Positions 8,714 through 17,992 of a stretch of DNA of 64,000 bases are shown here, in pieces; position 1 is the first letter of the stretch, and each line of letters begins with the position of its first letter. The position numbers and the translations under genes are program-made. The stretch covers positions 3,534,001 through 3,598,000 of the forward strand of contig NZ_CP089414.1 of the NCBI RefSeq assembly GCF_022394535.1, written 5' to 3'. This stretch comes from Dyella terrae (lineage in GTDB: Bacteria > Pseudomonadota > Gammaproteobacteria > Xanthomonadales > Rhodanobacteraceae). The notes under the pieces are model-generated. The model ran no database searches, was not told where the DNA came from, and saw only the letters and a program-made list of their open reading frames with translations.

Positions 8714-9235
8714 ATGAACAAACGCATCGGCAGCATTGGTACGGCCTGTGTGGCCATCGGCCTTAGCCTGGCCTGCACCACAGGCGGAGCACAGGATTTG
8801 GGCAAGCTCGGCGGCATGATTCCCGGCGGCGGCGGTTCCATGACGTCCGGCAGCATGGGCAACGTGGCCGGCCTGCTGCAGTACTGTGTGAAGAACAACT
8901 ACCTCGGCGGCAACTCGGGTGCCTCGGGCATCCAGAGCCAGCTGATGGGCAAGCTGGGCGGGGGCGGTTCCAATTCGTCCAGCAACAGCACGGGATCGAG
9001 CACGAGCGACATGCTCGGCAAGCTCACCGGCAGCAAGAAATCGTCCGATAGCAGCTCGGGCAGTGGCACCAACGATCCGGGCTACCTCAACGGCGCCAAG
9101 GGCATCCTGCAGGGCGGCAACGGGCAGTCCACGGATCTGTCGAGCCTCGGCGGCGGCAACAGCGACCTCAAGTCGCAGCTGACCACCAAGGTATGCGACA
9201 CCGTGCTGAAGCAGGGCAAGTCGTTCCTGAAGTAA
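8714..9235 (+). CDS. DUF2501 (YjjA-like) exported protein
   Basis: Protein of 173 aa with a signal peptide (cleavage around GGAQ). The two conserved DUF2501 blocks are present: GNVAGLLQYCVKNNYLGG and a C-terminal KVCDTVLKQGKSFLK, whose cysteines probably pair. Between them lies a long Gly/Ser-rich, low-complexity stretch (residues about 65-150) unlike the compact enterobacterial members. Function is unknown. RBS GGAGG precedes the ATG at 8714. Confidence 0.8.
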   Translation: MNKRIGSIGTACVAIGLSLACTTGGAQDLGKLGGMIPGGGGSMTSGSMGNVAGLLQYCVKNNYLGGNSGASGIQSQLMGKLGGGGSNSSSNSTGSSTSDMLGKLTGSKKSSDSSSGSGTNDPGYLNGAKGILQGGNGQSTDLSSLGGGNSDLKSQLTTKVCDTVLKQGKSFLK

Positions 9236-9245
9236 GCCGGATCAC

Positions 9246-9274
9246 GGCAGGAGTGCACCCCGTGCGCTCCTGCC
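9246..9274. terminator. Hairpin between convergent genes
   Basis: GGCAGGAG and CTCCTGCC form an outer stem that continues through a wobble pair into GCAC/GTGC around a CCC loop. It lies between the end of the DUF2501 gene and the end of the leftward SURF1 gene, a candidate bidirectional terminator without a strong T tract. Confidence 0.5.
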
Positions 9275-9284
9275 TACCGCGAAA

Positions 9285-10052
9285 CTACGGGCCGCGGCGT
9301 AGCCGCCGCTCGTCCCTCGCCACATAAATACCTGCCCCCAGCACCATCAGCGCGAGCAGATACCACGTGATCAGGTAGCTCAGGTGGTTGTCGGGAAACG
9401 AGATCACGGTGAGGCCGCCCTGCGGCCACGCAGGCTTGCCGACATCCAGCGTGCCGGGTGCGGCATCCTGGTCCACGAAATATGGCGCCACATGAGTGAG
9501 CCCGCGTGCGGTGGCCATAGCTGCCACGTCACGCGTGTACCAGCTGTTGCGCGAGGGGTCGTTGTGTCGAAACGGCCGGGGCGATTCGCTGATGCGCAGC
9601 AGGCCCGTTACGGTCGTCTCCCCGGTGGGCCCAGGCGCACAGCTACCCTTGATGCCGCACCAATCCGTGGGCACAAAACCGCGGTTGACCAGCACGATGG
9701 AGCCGTCCGCTTCCTGTAGCGGCGTGAGCAGCCAGTAGCCCGTGCCGAAATCCGTCGCCGTCCACACCAAGGTCTGGCGGTCGTGCAGGAAGCTGCCATG
9801 CAATTCGACATGGCGATACTCGGCGGACTGCGCGTTCACGCTGGGCCATTCGGCCGGGCCTGGGGCGACCACCGGCGGCGCATGCACGCGGGTCTCCACG
9901 CGCTCAATCAGGTCGCGCTTCCAGCCCAGTCGATAGACCTGCCACGTGCCCAGCGCCACGAAACCGGCGAACAGCACCAACCCAAACAAAGCCAGCAGGG
10001 CCAGCGCCACGGGGCCGCGCGGCTGGCGGCCCGGTTCTTCAGCAACAGTCAT
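9285..10052 (-). CDS. SURF1 family protein
   Basis: Inner-membrane assembly factor for heme-copper oxidases, 255 aa. Two terminal membrane segments (residues about 14-34, and LITWYLLALMVLGAGIYVA near the C-terminus) flank a periplasmic domain with the GTWQVYRLGWKRDLIE, VNRGFVP and PFRHNDPSRNSWYTRD motifs. It is 36 bp downstream of cyoD on the same strand, so it is probably the last gene of the cyo operon and helps assemble this bo3 oxidase rather than an aa3 enzyme. Confidence 0.9.
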   Translation of the reverse strand: MTVAEEPGRQPRGPVALALLALFGLVLFAGFVALGTWQVYRLGWKRDLIERVETRVHAPPVVAPGPAEWPSVNAQSAEYRHVELHGSFLHDRQTLVWTATDFGTGYWLLTPLQEADGSIVLVNRGFVPTDWCGIKGSCAPGPTGETTVTGLLRISESPRPFRHNDPSRNSWYTRDVAAMATARGLTHVAPYFVDQDAAPGTLDVGKPAWPQGGLTVISFPDNHLSYLITWYLLALMVLGAGIYVARDERRLRRGP

Positions 10053-10088
10053 CGGGGAACCACGTATCGAAAGAGGGGATATGGATCG

Positions 10089-10481
10089 TCAGGGGAGATT
10101 CGACGGATCCATCATCGACGGCATCATGTTGCTGTTGAGGTGATACATGATCCAGATCGACCCGCTCAGCGTGATGACCACCAGCACGATGGTAAACACC
10201 AGCGCGAGCATGTTCCAGCCACCCTCCGATTTCGCGTTCATATGCAGGAAGTAGATCATGTGCACCACGATCTGCACCGCCGCCAGCGTGAGGATGATCA
10301 CCGCCGCCGTGCTGGACTTCGTAATGACGTGATCCATCACCAGCCAGAACGGGATGACGGTGAGCACCACCGCCAGCACGAAGCCCGTCATGTAACCACC
10401 AAAGGTGGCGTGGATGCCGAAGTCCTCCTCGTCGTGGCCGTGATCGCCGCCGTGGGCGTGCAACTCGTCGTGCGCACTCAT
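10089..10481 (-). CDS. cyoD: Cytochrome o ubiquinol oxidase subunit IV
   Basis: Small 130-aa membrane subunit with three transmembrane helices and a His-rich N-terminus, matching the COX4 pro/CyoD family. It probably supports copper-site assembly or stability of subunit I. The start [10 protein letters not shown] overlaps the cyoC stop by 4 bp (10478-10481), indicating translational coupling. Confidence 0.93.
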   Translation of the reverse strand: MSAHDELHAHGGDHGHDEEDFGIHATFGGYMTGFVLAVVLTVIPFWLVMDHVITKSSTAAVIILTLAAVQIVVHMIYFLHMNAKSEGGWNMLALVFTIVLVVITLSGSIWIMYHLNSNMMPSMMDPSNLP

Positions 10482-11113
10482 GGCAGTACCCCCATCAGAT
10501 AGACGAAGCTGAAGACGCCCACCCACACCACGTCGAGGAAGTGCCAAAACATCGACAGGCACAGCAGGCGGCGCTTGTTGGCAGTGGTCAGGCCCTTCGT
10601 CAGCACCTGCGTGATCAGCACCACCATCCAGATCAGGCCGCAGGTGACGTGCAGGCCGTGCGTGCCCACCAGGGTGAAGAACGAGGAAAGGAACGCGCTG
10701 CGCTGTGGTCCCGCCCCGATCGAGATGAGATGCGCAAACTCGCGCAACTCCAGCGTGATGAAGCCCGCGCCCAACAGGCCGGTGATCACCAGCCACACCA
10801 GCATCGGATTGCGCTGGTTGCGTTGCATCGCCAGCACCGAGAAGCCGTAGGTGATGGAGGAAAGCAGCAGCAGCGTGGTGTTCACCGCCACGGCCGGCAG
10901 CTCCAGCACCTCCTGGGCGGTGGGTCCACCCGCGTATTCGCGACCCAGCACGCCATAGGCGGCGAACAGGCAGGCGAAGACGAGGCAGTCGCTCATCAGA
11001 TACACCCAGAACCCCAGCAACGTACCGTTGACCGGGTGATGCTCCGTGGTGTCGTAGAAGGCCAGCGGTTGCTTTGGCCCGCCGGCAGGCAAGGTAGTAG
11101 ATATCTCAGACAT
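10478..11113 (-). CDS. cyoC: Cytochrome o ubiquinol oxidase subunit III
   Basis: Subunit III of the bo3 quinol oxidase, 211 aa with about five membrane helices. The COX3 motifs [19 protein letters not shown] and [14 protein letters not shown] are clear. It overlaps the end of cyoB by 8 bp and the start of cyoD by 4 bp, the standard cyoABCD arrangement. Confidence 0.95.
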   Translation of the reverse strand: MSEISTTLPAGGPKQPLAFYDTTEHHPVNGTLLGFWVYLMSDCLVFACLFAAYGVLGREYAGGPTAQEVLELPAVAVNTTLLLLSSITYGFSVLAMQRNQRNPMLVWLVITGLLGAGFITLELREFAHLISIGAGPQRSAFLSSFFTLVGTHGLHVTCGLIWMVVLITQVLTKGLTTANKRRLLCLSMFWHFLDVVWVGVFSFVYLMGVLP

Positions 11114-13109
11114 GGCTGGCCAGCAGCTCCGTTCGGGATGCCTCGGTACGGGTCACTTCATCCGACGACAAGTAGTAGTCGCGGTGATAGTTGAAGGTGT
11201 GGCCAATGGCGACCGCCAGCAGCGCGATAAAGGACACCGCCGCCAGCAGCCACATGTACCAGATCATGGCGAAGCCAAACACGAAACTCAGGGCGCCCAT
11301 CATGAATCCGGCTCCCGTGTTGAGTGGCATGTGGATCGGCATGAAGCCGCTCAGTGGCCGCTGGTAGTGGTATTTCTTCATCATCCACCACGCGTCGTGA
11401 TCATGGACCAGTGGCGTGAAAGCGAAGTTGTACTTCGGCGGTGGCGACGACGTGGACCATTCCAGCGTGCGGCCATTCCAGGGGTCGCCCGTGGTGTCGC
11501 GCAGCTTTTCCTTGTTCTTGAAGCTCACCACGAACTGGATGATGTTGCAGGCGATCCCCAGTGCGATCAGGAACGCACCGAACGCGGCGATTACGAACCA
11601 GATCTGTAGCGATGGATCATCGAAATGGCTGAGGCGTCGCGTAATGCCCATCAGGCCGAGCACATAAAGCGGCATGAAGGCGAAATAGAAGCCCACCACC
11701 CAGAACCAGAACGAACACTTGCCCCAGAACGGATCGAGCCGGAAGCCGAACGCCTTGGGGAACCAGTAAGTGATGCCGGCGAACAGGCCAAACAGCACGC
11801 CGCCGATGATCACGTTATGGAAGTGCGCGATCAGGAACAGGCTGTTGTGCAGCGAGAAATCCGCCGGAGGCACCGCCAGCAGCACACCGGTCATGCCACC
11901 GATGACGAAGGTGATCATGAAGGCCACTGTCCACATCATCGGCAGCTCGAACTCCACGCGGCCGCGGTACATGGTGAACAGCCAATTGAAGATCTTCGCG
12001 CCCGTGGGGATCGAGATGATCATCGTGGTGATGCCAAAGAACGAGTTGACGCTCGCCCCCGATCCCATCGTGAAGAAGTGATGCAGCCACACCAGATACG
12101 ACAGCACGGTGATGACCACCGTGGCGTACACCATCGACGCGTAGCCGAATAGCGGCTTGCGACTGAAGGTGGCGGTGACTTCGGAGAAGATGCCGAACGC
12201 TGGCAGGATCAGGATATAGACCTCCGGGTGGCCCCAGATCCAGATCAGGTTCACGTACATCATGGCGTTGCCGCCAAGCTCGGTGGTGAAGAAGTTGGTG
12301 CCGGCGTAGCGATCCAGCGCAAGCAGCGCGAGCACCGCGGTGAGCACCGGGAAGGCCGCGACGATCAGCACGTTGGTGCACAGCGCGGTCCAGGTGAACA
12401 CCGGCATCTTCATGATGGTCATGCCCGGTGCGCGCATCTTCACGATGGTCACCAGCAGATTGATGCCCGATAACAACGTTCCCACACCGGCTATCTGCAA
12501 GGCCCATATGTAGTAGTCGACGCCGGCATCAGGACTCGACACGATGTCCGACAACGGCGGATAGGCCAACCAGCCGGTACGCGCGAACTCACCGATGAAT
12601 AGCGAGCACATCACCAACATCGCGCCCGCCACCGTCATCCAGAAACTGAAGTTGTTGAGAAACGGGAACGCCACGTCGCGCGCGCCGATCTGCAGCGGCA
12701 TTACAAAATTCATCATGCCCGTCACCATTGGCATGGCGACGAAGAAGATCATGATCACGCCGTGCGCGGTGAAGATCTGATCGTAGTGCTCGGGTGGCAG
12801 GTAGCCGTGCGAGCTGCCGAAAGAGATAGCCTGTTGGCCGCGCATCATGATCGCGTCCGAGAAGCCGCGCAGCAGCATCACGAAGCCCAGGATCATGTAC
12901 ATGATGCCGATCTTCTTGTGGTCGATGCTGGTGAACCACTCGTGCCACAGATAGCCCCACAGCTTGTAATAGGTGATCGCGCCGAGCACCGCGAGGGCGC
13001 CAACCGCCACCACGGCGAAGGTCACCACCACGATGGGCTCGTGCAGCGGCAACGAGTCCAGCGTGAGTCGACCGAAAATCAGCTTGGCTAGGTCGGTTTG
13101 GGCAAGCAT
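11106..13109 (-). CDS. cyoB: Cytochrome o ubiquinol oxidase subunit I
   Basis: Catalytic heme-copper subunit that oxidises ubiquinol, reduces O2 to water and pumps protons. At 667 aa with about 15 helices it has the length of E. coli CyoB. Metal ligands are visible: the low-spin heme histidine in [11 protein letters not shown], CuB histidines in [12 protein letters not shown] (with the cross-linked Tyr) and WLHHFFTMG, and the two heme histidines in [12 protein letters not shown]. The second ATG (13109) is preferred; one four codons upstream (13121) is possible. Confidence 0.96.
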   Translation of the reverse strand: MLAQTDLAKLIFGRLTLDSLPLHEPIVVVTFAVVAVGALAVLGAITYYKLWGYLWHEWFTSIDHKKIGIMYMILGFVMLLRGFSDAIMMRGQQAISFGSSHGYLPPEHYDQIFTAHGVIMIFFVAMPMVTGMMNFVMPLQIGARDVAFPFLNNFSFWMTVAGAMLVMCSLFIGEFARTGWLAYPPLSDIVSSPDAGVDYYIWALQIAGVGTLLSGINLLVTIVKMRAPGMTIMKMPVFTWTALCTNVLIVAAFPVLTAVLALLALDRYAGTNFFTTELGGNAMMYVNLIWIWGHPEVYILILPAFGIFSEVTATFSRKPLFGYASMVYATVVITVLSYLVWLHHFFTMGSGASVNSFFGITTMIISIPTGAKIFNWLFTMYRGRVEFELPMMWTVAFMITFVIGGMTGVLLAVPPADFSLHNSLFLIAHFHNVIIGGVLFGLFAGITYWFPKAFGFRLDPFWGKCSFWFWVVGFYFAFMPLYVLGLMGITRRLSHFDDPSLQIWFVIAAFGAFLIALGIACNIIQFVVSFKNKEKLRDTTGDPWNGRTLEWSTSSPPPKYNFAFTPLVHDHDAWWMMKKYHYQRPLSGFMPIHMPLNTGAGFMMGALSFVFGFAMIWYMWLLAAVSFIALLAVAIGHTFNYHRDYYLSSDEVTRTEASRTELLASHV

Positions 13110-13133
13110 CGTGGACACCACCGGAGGGAAGGA

Positions 13134-14117
13134 TCAGTCGGAGTGGGGCTGGTTCGCCATGGCGTCCATGCCGCTGGTCGGTGCGGGTTGCAGCATGACG
13201 CCGGAATCGCTGGTCTCATGCGGGCTCAGGTCCATGCGCGTCATGCACGAAGGGCTTTCCGGATCCACGCACTTGGTGAGGATGGCCCGGTAAAGACCTG
13301 GCTCCACCGTGGCGTAGTACGTCACCGGGTCGTTCTCGCTGGGCTGCGCGAGTTTCACGTAGGCATCACGACTGAGGTCGCCGCCGCTCGCCTTGGCCTT
13401 CTGCACCCACTGCGCGAAACCTTCTTCGGTGACACCGTGAAAGATGAAGTGCATTCCGGAGAAGCCGTGGCCGCTGTAATTGGCGGAGAAACCCTTGAAT
13501 TCGCCGGGCGCGTTGATCACCGCCTGTAGTTGGGTCTCCATGCCGGGCATGGCGTAGATTTGTCCGGCCAGCGCAGGGATGAAGAACGAGTTCATCACCG
13601 TGGAGGCCGTGATCTTGAACTGGATCGGGCGATCCACCGGCGCGGCAAGCTCGTTCACGGTGGCAATGCCTTGCTCCGGGTATATGAACAGCCACTTCCA
13701 GTCGAGTGCGACCACGTCGACCTGCAACGGTCGCGCATCGGCAGGCACCGGACGGTTGGCGGTGACCCGTTCGAGCGGACGATAGGGATCGAGCTTGTGC
13801 GTGCTGACCCAGGTGATCGCCCCCAGCGCAATGATGATCAGCAGCGGCGCGGCCCAGATCAGCAGTTCGAGAATGGTGGAGTGATCCCAGTCGGGATCGT
13901 AAGTGGCCTTCTTGTTGGACGCGCGGAAATGCCAGGCGAACAGCAGCGTGAGCACGATCACCGGCACGATGATCAGCAACATCAGCACCGTCGAGGTGAT
14001 GATCAAGTTGCGCTGTTGCACCGCGAGGTCGCCGGATGGCGACATCAATACGGATTGGCAACCCGCAAGCAGGATGGCGACAGATACGAGCAGTCCACGG
14101 AAAGCCTTCATAGACAT
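13134..14117 (-). CDS. cyoA: Cytochrome o ubiquinol oxidase subunit II
   Basis: Membrane-anchored subunit II, 327 aa, with lipobox LLAGC after a short N-terminal hydrophobic segment, two membrane helices, and a periplasmic cupredoxin domain plus the COX-aromatic-rich C-terminal domain (NYSGHGFSGMHFIFHGV). Cysteines of a CuA centre are absent, as expected for a quinol oxidase. The start MSMKAFRG at 14117 is chosen over the longer open frame to 14213, which has no signal-like N-terminus. First gene of cyoABCD. Confidence 0.94.
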   Translation of the reverse strand: MSMKAFRGLLVSVAILLAGCQSVLMSPSGDLAVQQRNLIITSTVLMLLIIVPVIVLTLLFAWHFRASNKKATYDPDWDHSTILELLIWAAPLLIIIALGAITWVSTHKLDPYRPLERVTANRPVPADARPLQVDVVALDWKWLFIYPEQGIATVNELAAPVDRPIQFKITASTVMNSFFIPALAGQIYAMPGMETQLQAVINAPGEFKGFSANYSGHGFSGMHFIFHGVTEEGFAQWVQKAKASGGDLSRDAYVKLAQPSENDPVTYYATVEPGLYRAILTKCVDPESPSCMTRMDLSPHETSDSGVMLQPAPTSGMDAMANQPHSD

Positions 14118-14247
14118 ACCGACGGCGCGACCAGTTTGGGAAACGGTACGCCGTTCGGCGCGAAACAGGAACAGGCAACATTCCCAGTGACGCGAGAGGC
14201 GTGGTGGTGCCATAGTGTGGCCACGTCATCCTCCCTCTTCCCGAGTA

Positions 14248-15579
14248 ATGACTATGTCAAGCACGTTCCCTGAGCACGGCGCTGGCCACACGGTAGAGGA
14301 CATCGAGCGCATCCAGGCGCATGCGAAGGTGGCGCCGGGCGAGATCGCCATCGGCGTCATCATCGGACGAACCTCCGAACACTTCGATTTCTTCGTGTTC
14401 GGCATTTCTTGCGTACTGGTCTTTCCGTCCCTGCTGTTTCCATTTGCGAGTCCGCTCGACGGGATGCTCTACGCTTTCACGATCTTTTCACTGGCCTTCA
14501 TCGCGCGTCCGTTTGGCACCGCGCTATTCATGAGCTTCCAGCGTCGCTGGAGTCGTGGCATCAAGCTGACCATCGCCTTGTTCATGCTCGGCAGTGCCAC
14601 GGCAGGCATGGCCTTCTTGCCCGGCTACAAGGTGATCGGCGATTGGGCGATTGGTTTGCTGGTGTTGTTCCGCATTCTGCAAGGCGTTGCGCTAGGTGGT
14701 TCATGGGATGGCCTGCCCTCCTTGCTGGCGCTCAACACACCGCCGCAACGTCGTGGTTGGTACGCCATGCTCGGCCAGCTCAGCGCGCCCATCGGTTTCA
14801 TGGTGGCTGGCGCCCTGTTCCTGTTTCTGCATAGCAGCCTCAGCGAAGAGGACTTCATCGACTGGGGTTGGCGCTATCCGTTCTTCGTGGCGTTCGCTAT
14901 CAACGTGGTGGCATTGTTTGCGCGCCTGCGCCTGGTGGTGACGGAGGAATACACCGTTGCGATGGAAGAGCGCGAGCTGGAACCCATCGGCATCGTCGAG
15001 TTGCTGCGCACGCAGGGCTACAACATCTTCATTGGCGCGTTCGCCGCACTGGCGAGTTATGCGTTATTCCACCTGGTGACGATCTTCCCGCTGTCGTGGA
15101 TCGTGTTGAGTTCATCGCAGTCGGTGAATGCCGTGCTGGTGGCGGAGATCATCGGTGCCTGCGCCTGCATCCTCGGCATGATCATCTCCGGCTTGCTGGC
15201 CGACCGCATCGGCCGGCGCACAACCTTGGGCCTGATGGCGGCGCTGATCGCCATCTTCGCGATCATCACGCCCTGGCTGCTTGGCGGCGGCAAGTTGGGC
15301 CAGGATGCCTTCATCATTCTTGGCTTTGGGGGACTGGGCCTGTCTTACGGTCAGGCGGCCGGCAGCGTTACCTCCAACTTCGATATGCGTCTGCGCTATG
15401 CGGGCGCTGCACTCACCACGGATTTCGCGTGGCTGATCGGCGCAGCATTCGCACCGTTGGTGGCATTGGGCTTGTCGGTGCGGTTCGGGCTGGTCGCGGT
15501 GAGTGCCTATCTGCTGTCGGGCGTGATCTGCACCTTGCTGGCGCTGCGCGTCAATCGGGCGCTCGCGGCTCGCGAATAG
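14248..15579 (+). CDS. MFS transporter (metabolite:H+ symporter type)
   Basis: Inner-membrane transporter of 443 aa with about 12 helices. The MHS-type loop motif between helices 2 and 3 (IARPFGTALFMSFQRRW) and a second DRIGRRTTLG loop in the C-terminal half place it in the sugar/metabolite symporter group. It is divergent from cyoA. The ATG at 14248 follows a GAG-containing site; a second ATG two codons later is possible. Substrate is unknown; an organic acid would fit the family. Confidence 0.85.
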   Translation: MTMSSTFPEHGAGHTVEDIERIQAHAKVAPGEIAIGVIIGRTSEHFDFFVFGISCVLVFPSLLFPFASPLDGMLYAFTIFSLAFIARPFGTALFMSFQRRWSRGIKLTIALFMLGSATAGMAFLPGYKVIGDWAIGLLVLFRILQGVALGGSWDGLPSLLALNTPPQRRGWYAMLGQLSAPIGFMVAGALFLFLHSSLSEEDFIDWGWRYPFFVAFAINVVALFARLRLVVTEEYTVAMEERELEPIGIVELLRTQGYNIFIGAFAALASYALFHLVTIFPLSWIVLSSSQSVNAVLVAEIIGACACILGMIISGLLADRIGRRTTLGLMAALIAIFAIITPWLLGGGKLGQDAFIILGFGGLGLSYGQAAGSVTSNFDMRLRYAGAALTTDFAWLIGAAFAPLVALGLSVRFGLVAVSAYLLSGVICTLLALRVNRALAARE

Positions 15580-15609
15580 ATCACTCTCCTTCGATGCCTT
15601 GCGTGGGCG

Positions 15610-15915
15610 TCAGCGCTGCTCCGGTGGCAGTCCGCCTAGTTGTGCGACGAAGGCGGCATGCGCAGTCAGATCGACCGGTTTGTGGGTGACTGTGCGGATG
15701 GCAGGATGATTCACCAGCGAAACGCCCGGCCTCCAGGCGTGGGCGGGGCGAATGGGGCGTGGTGCGAAGCCACCGCCGCAGTTGGGGCAGACGTTTTGCA
15801 GCGCCTCCACGCAATCGCTACAGAAGGTGCATTCGAACGTACAGATCATGGCCTCGGTCGAGGCCGGTGGCAGCGCCTTGTTGCACTGCTCGCAGGTGGG
15901 GCGAAGTTCCAACAT
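15610..15915 (-). CDS. DUF1272 domain-containing protein
   Basis: Protein of 101 aa starting with the family hallmark MLELRPTCEQCNK. Two CxxC pairs (CEQC, CPNC) plus the CTFECTFCSDC cluster form a probable zinc-binding domain in the first 60 residues. Function is unknown. It lies 65 bp downstream of the GNAT gene on the same strand, probably the third gene of a rhodanese-GNAT-DUF1272 unit. Confidence 0.85.
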   Translation of the reverse strand: MLELRPTCEQCNKALPPASTEAMICTFECTFCSDCVEALQNVCPNCGGGFAPRPIRPAHAWRPGVSLVNHPAIRTVTHKPVDLTAHAAFVAQLGGLPPEQR

Positions 15916-15980
15916 GAAAGCTCTCGGCTGCCATCAGGTAGGCCGCATGATCGCACTGCAGGATCGCTGGCGCAGGAGCG

Positions 15981-16445
15981 TCAGCCCGGATCCAGCGGTA
16001 AGCAGTAGCGCAGTTTGGGTGCCTCGTTCGCACCAAGCCGTCGATAGAAGCGGGCGGCATCTACGTTCCACCATGGCGTTTGCCATTGGATGGCGGCGCA
16101 ATGATGTGCCTGCGCAAACGCATGCACGGCCTGCCAGAGGCGAAGGCCAACGCCCTGCCCACGCCAGGCGTCACGAACGTACAGGCAGTCCATGTGCAAA
16201 TAGCGGGCGCCGTCCAGCGTGGAGAAATCCAGCGTGGCGCTGACGTAACCCAAGGCCTCGTCACCGAGGTTGGCTATCCACGCGTACAGCAGCGGGGAAT
16301 CGCCTTCGAGTGCGGCAGTCAGCGCGGATGGCTGCTGGCTGGCCCGGCAAGGGAGGTGTTCAAAGGCTGCATGTTCCGCGCCCAGCGCCAGCAGCGTGGT
16401 GCCTTCCGCGCTGCCGGCGCGCCCAACGACGAGGTCGGCGATCAT
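15981..16445 (-). CDS. GNAT family N-acetyltransferase
   Basis: Acetyltransferase of 154 aa. The acetyl-CoA-binding segment LYVRDAWRGQGVGLRLWQAV is canonical, followed by a W-rich C-terminal strand and FYRRLGANEAP. The substrate is unknown. Its ATG is one base after the rhodanese stop codon, so the two are co-transcribed. Confidence 0.87.
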   Translation of the reverse strand: MIADLVVGRAGSAEGTTLLALGAEHAAFEHLPCRASQQPSALTAALEGDSPLLYAWIANLGDEALGYVSATLDFSTLDGARYLHMDCLYVRDAWRGQGVGLRLWQAVHAFAQAHHCAAIQWQTPWWNVDAARFYRRLGANEAPKLRYCLPLDPG

Positions 16446-16446
16446 C

Positions 16447-16839
16447 TCAGCGTTCCAGGCCGAAGCCTTCGTCGATCCATCCGGTGAGGCCGCCGATCAT
16501 CTCCTTCACCGGCCGCCCCAGTTGTGCCAGCTTCACCGCGGCTTTGTTGGCACCGTTGCAGTGCGGACCGGCGCAGTACACGACGAACAAGGTATCGGCC
16601 GGATACTCGGCCATCCGTTGTTCGCTGATCATGCGCGTGGGCAAATTGATGGCGCCTGGCACGTGTCCGGCGGCATAAAGCGTGGGCGTGCGTACATCGA
16701 GCAGCACGAAATCCTTGGTTTCGTGATGGGTCGCGTAATAGACGTCCGCGCAATCGGTCTCGAAACCCAGGCGGGCTTGGAAATGCGCCAGCGAGTCAGT
16801 GCTATTGGCGGCGGGAACACGTTGCACCACGCTGTTCAT
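16447..16839 (-). CDS. Rhodanese-like domain protein
   Basis: Single-domain sulfurtransferase-like protein of 130 aa, probably cytoplasmic. The domain runs from FVLLDVRTPTLYAAGHVPGA to GWIDEGFGLE. The active-site loop is CAGPHCNGA, with the catalytic cysteine at the start of the loop. It is divergent from the FtrA/GlxA-type regulator, an arrangement seen elsewhere, so that regulator probably controls this gene. The ATG at 16839 is used because the longer frame to 16971 would run into the divergent gene. Confidence 0.87.
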   Translation of the reverse strand: MNSVVQRVPAANSTDSLAHFQARLGFETDCADVYYATHHETKDFVLLDVRTPTLYAAGHVPGAINLPTRMISEQRMAEYPADTLFVVYCAGPHCNGANKAAVKLAQLGRPVKEMIGGLTGWIDEGFGLER

Positions 16840-16917
16840 GGGTTCGCTCCAGTGGTTGGGTGGCAGCAGTATCGGCACTGGCGCCGCTGGCGAACATTGG
16901 CAAGAATGCCATTCACC

Positions 16918-17907
16918 ATGAAGAATCCGCCAAAGCGATCCAGACGTCCATCCGGCCCACCCAATCGGCAAGTGGCTGCGTTGGTATACGACGGTCTGTG
17001 CACGTTCGAGTTCGGCATCGCCGTCGAGATGTTCGGCTTGCCGCGACCAGAGCTGGCCGGCTGGTATGACTTCGGGCTCTGCGCCGTCGATCGCGGACCC
17101 ATGCGCGCGGCCGGCGGCATGCGCGTGCTGGCGGACGGCGGGCTGGAGGGGCTGGCCACGGCTGGCACCATCATCGTGCCGGGTTGGCGTGGTGTGGACG
17201 CCACGCCGCCCGAGCCGCTGCTGGAGGCCCTGCGCTCAGCGCATGCCCGTGGCGCGCGGCTGTTGTCGTACTGCTCCGGCGTGTTCGTGCTTGCCGCCAC
17301 TGGCTTGCTGGACGGCCGACGCGCCACCACGCACTGGCGTTATGTGGACGCGTTGGCGCAGCGCTATCCGCGTATCTACATCGAACCCGACGTGCTCTAC
17401 GTCGACGAAGGCCAACTGCTCACGTCGGCGGGCAGTGCGGCTGCGCTGGATCTGTCCCTGCACCTGATTCGTCGCGACTACGGCCCCGATGTGGCCAACA
17501 CCGTGGCCCGCCGCGCGGTGGTGCCGGCGCATCGCGATGGCGGGCAAGCGCAATTCATCCAGTCCCCGCTGCCCGTACAAGGCGACGGCTTGGGCAAACT
17601 GCTGGACTGGATGCGCCGTCATCTGGATCAGCCACAGTCCGTGGCTCTGCTCGCCGAACGCGCACGCATGAGCGAGCGCACCTTGTTGCGGCGCTTCGAG
17701 GAAGCCACGGGCTGCTCGCCCAAACAATGGCTGATTCGCGAGCGCCTCGGCCGCGCGCGCGAACTGCTGGAGGGTAGCGGCATGGGCATGGATCGCGTGG
17801 CGCAGGTGTGCGGATTCGGCAGCACGGATACTCTACGGCACCATTTTCGCCAGCAACTGCAGTTGAGCCCGGCCCGTTATCGCGAGCGCTTTACCCACCA
17901 GCGATGA
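16918..17907 (+). CDS. GlxA/FtrA-type AraC family transcriptional regulator
   Basis: Regulator of 329 aa with an N-terminal DJ-1/PfpI-like domain (residues about 15-190, ARLLSYCSGVFVLAATGLLD containing the nucleophile-elbow cysteine, then ATTHW) and a C-terminal AraC helix-turn-helix pair (residues about 225-325, SVALLAERARMSERTLLRRF and RVAQVCGFGSTDTLRHHF). An alternative ATG lies at 16906. It is divergent from and probably regulates the rhodanese-GNAT-DUF1272 genes; the inducer is not known. Confidence 0.9.
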   Translation: MKNPPKRSRRPSGPPNRQVAALVYDGLCTFEFGIAVEMFGLPRPELAGWYDFGLCAVDRGPMRAAGGMRVLADGGLEGLATAGTIIVPGWRGVDATPPEPLLEALRSAHARGARLLSYCSGVFVLAATGLLDGRRATTHWRYVDALAQRYPRIYIEPDVLYVDEGQLLTSAGSAAALDLSLHLIRRDYGPDVANTVARRAVVPAHRDGGQAQFIQSPLPVQGDGLGKLLDWMRRHLDQPQSVALLAERARMSERTLLRRFEEATGCSPKQWLIRERLGRARELLEGSGMGMDRVAQVCGFGSTDTLRHHFRQQLQLSPARYRERFTHQR

Positions 17908-17992
17908 CGTCGGTCGGCCGGCCGCAGGACGGCTGACATCAAGCTTCGGTATATCGGCGGGGCGCGTCGTCCGTCATCCACAAGGATTTCTC

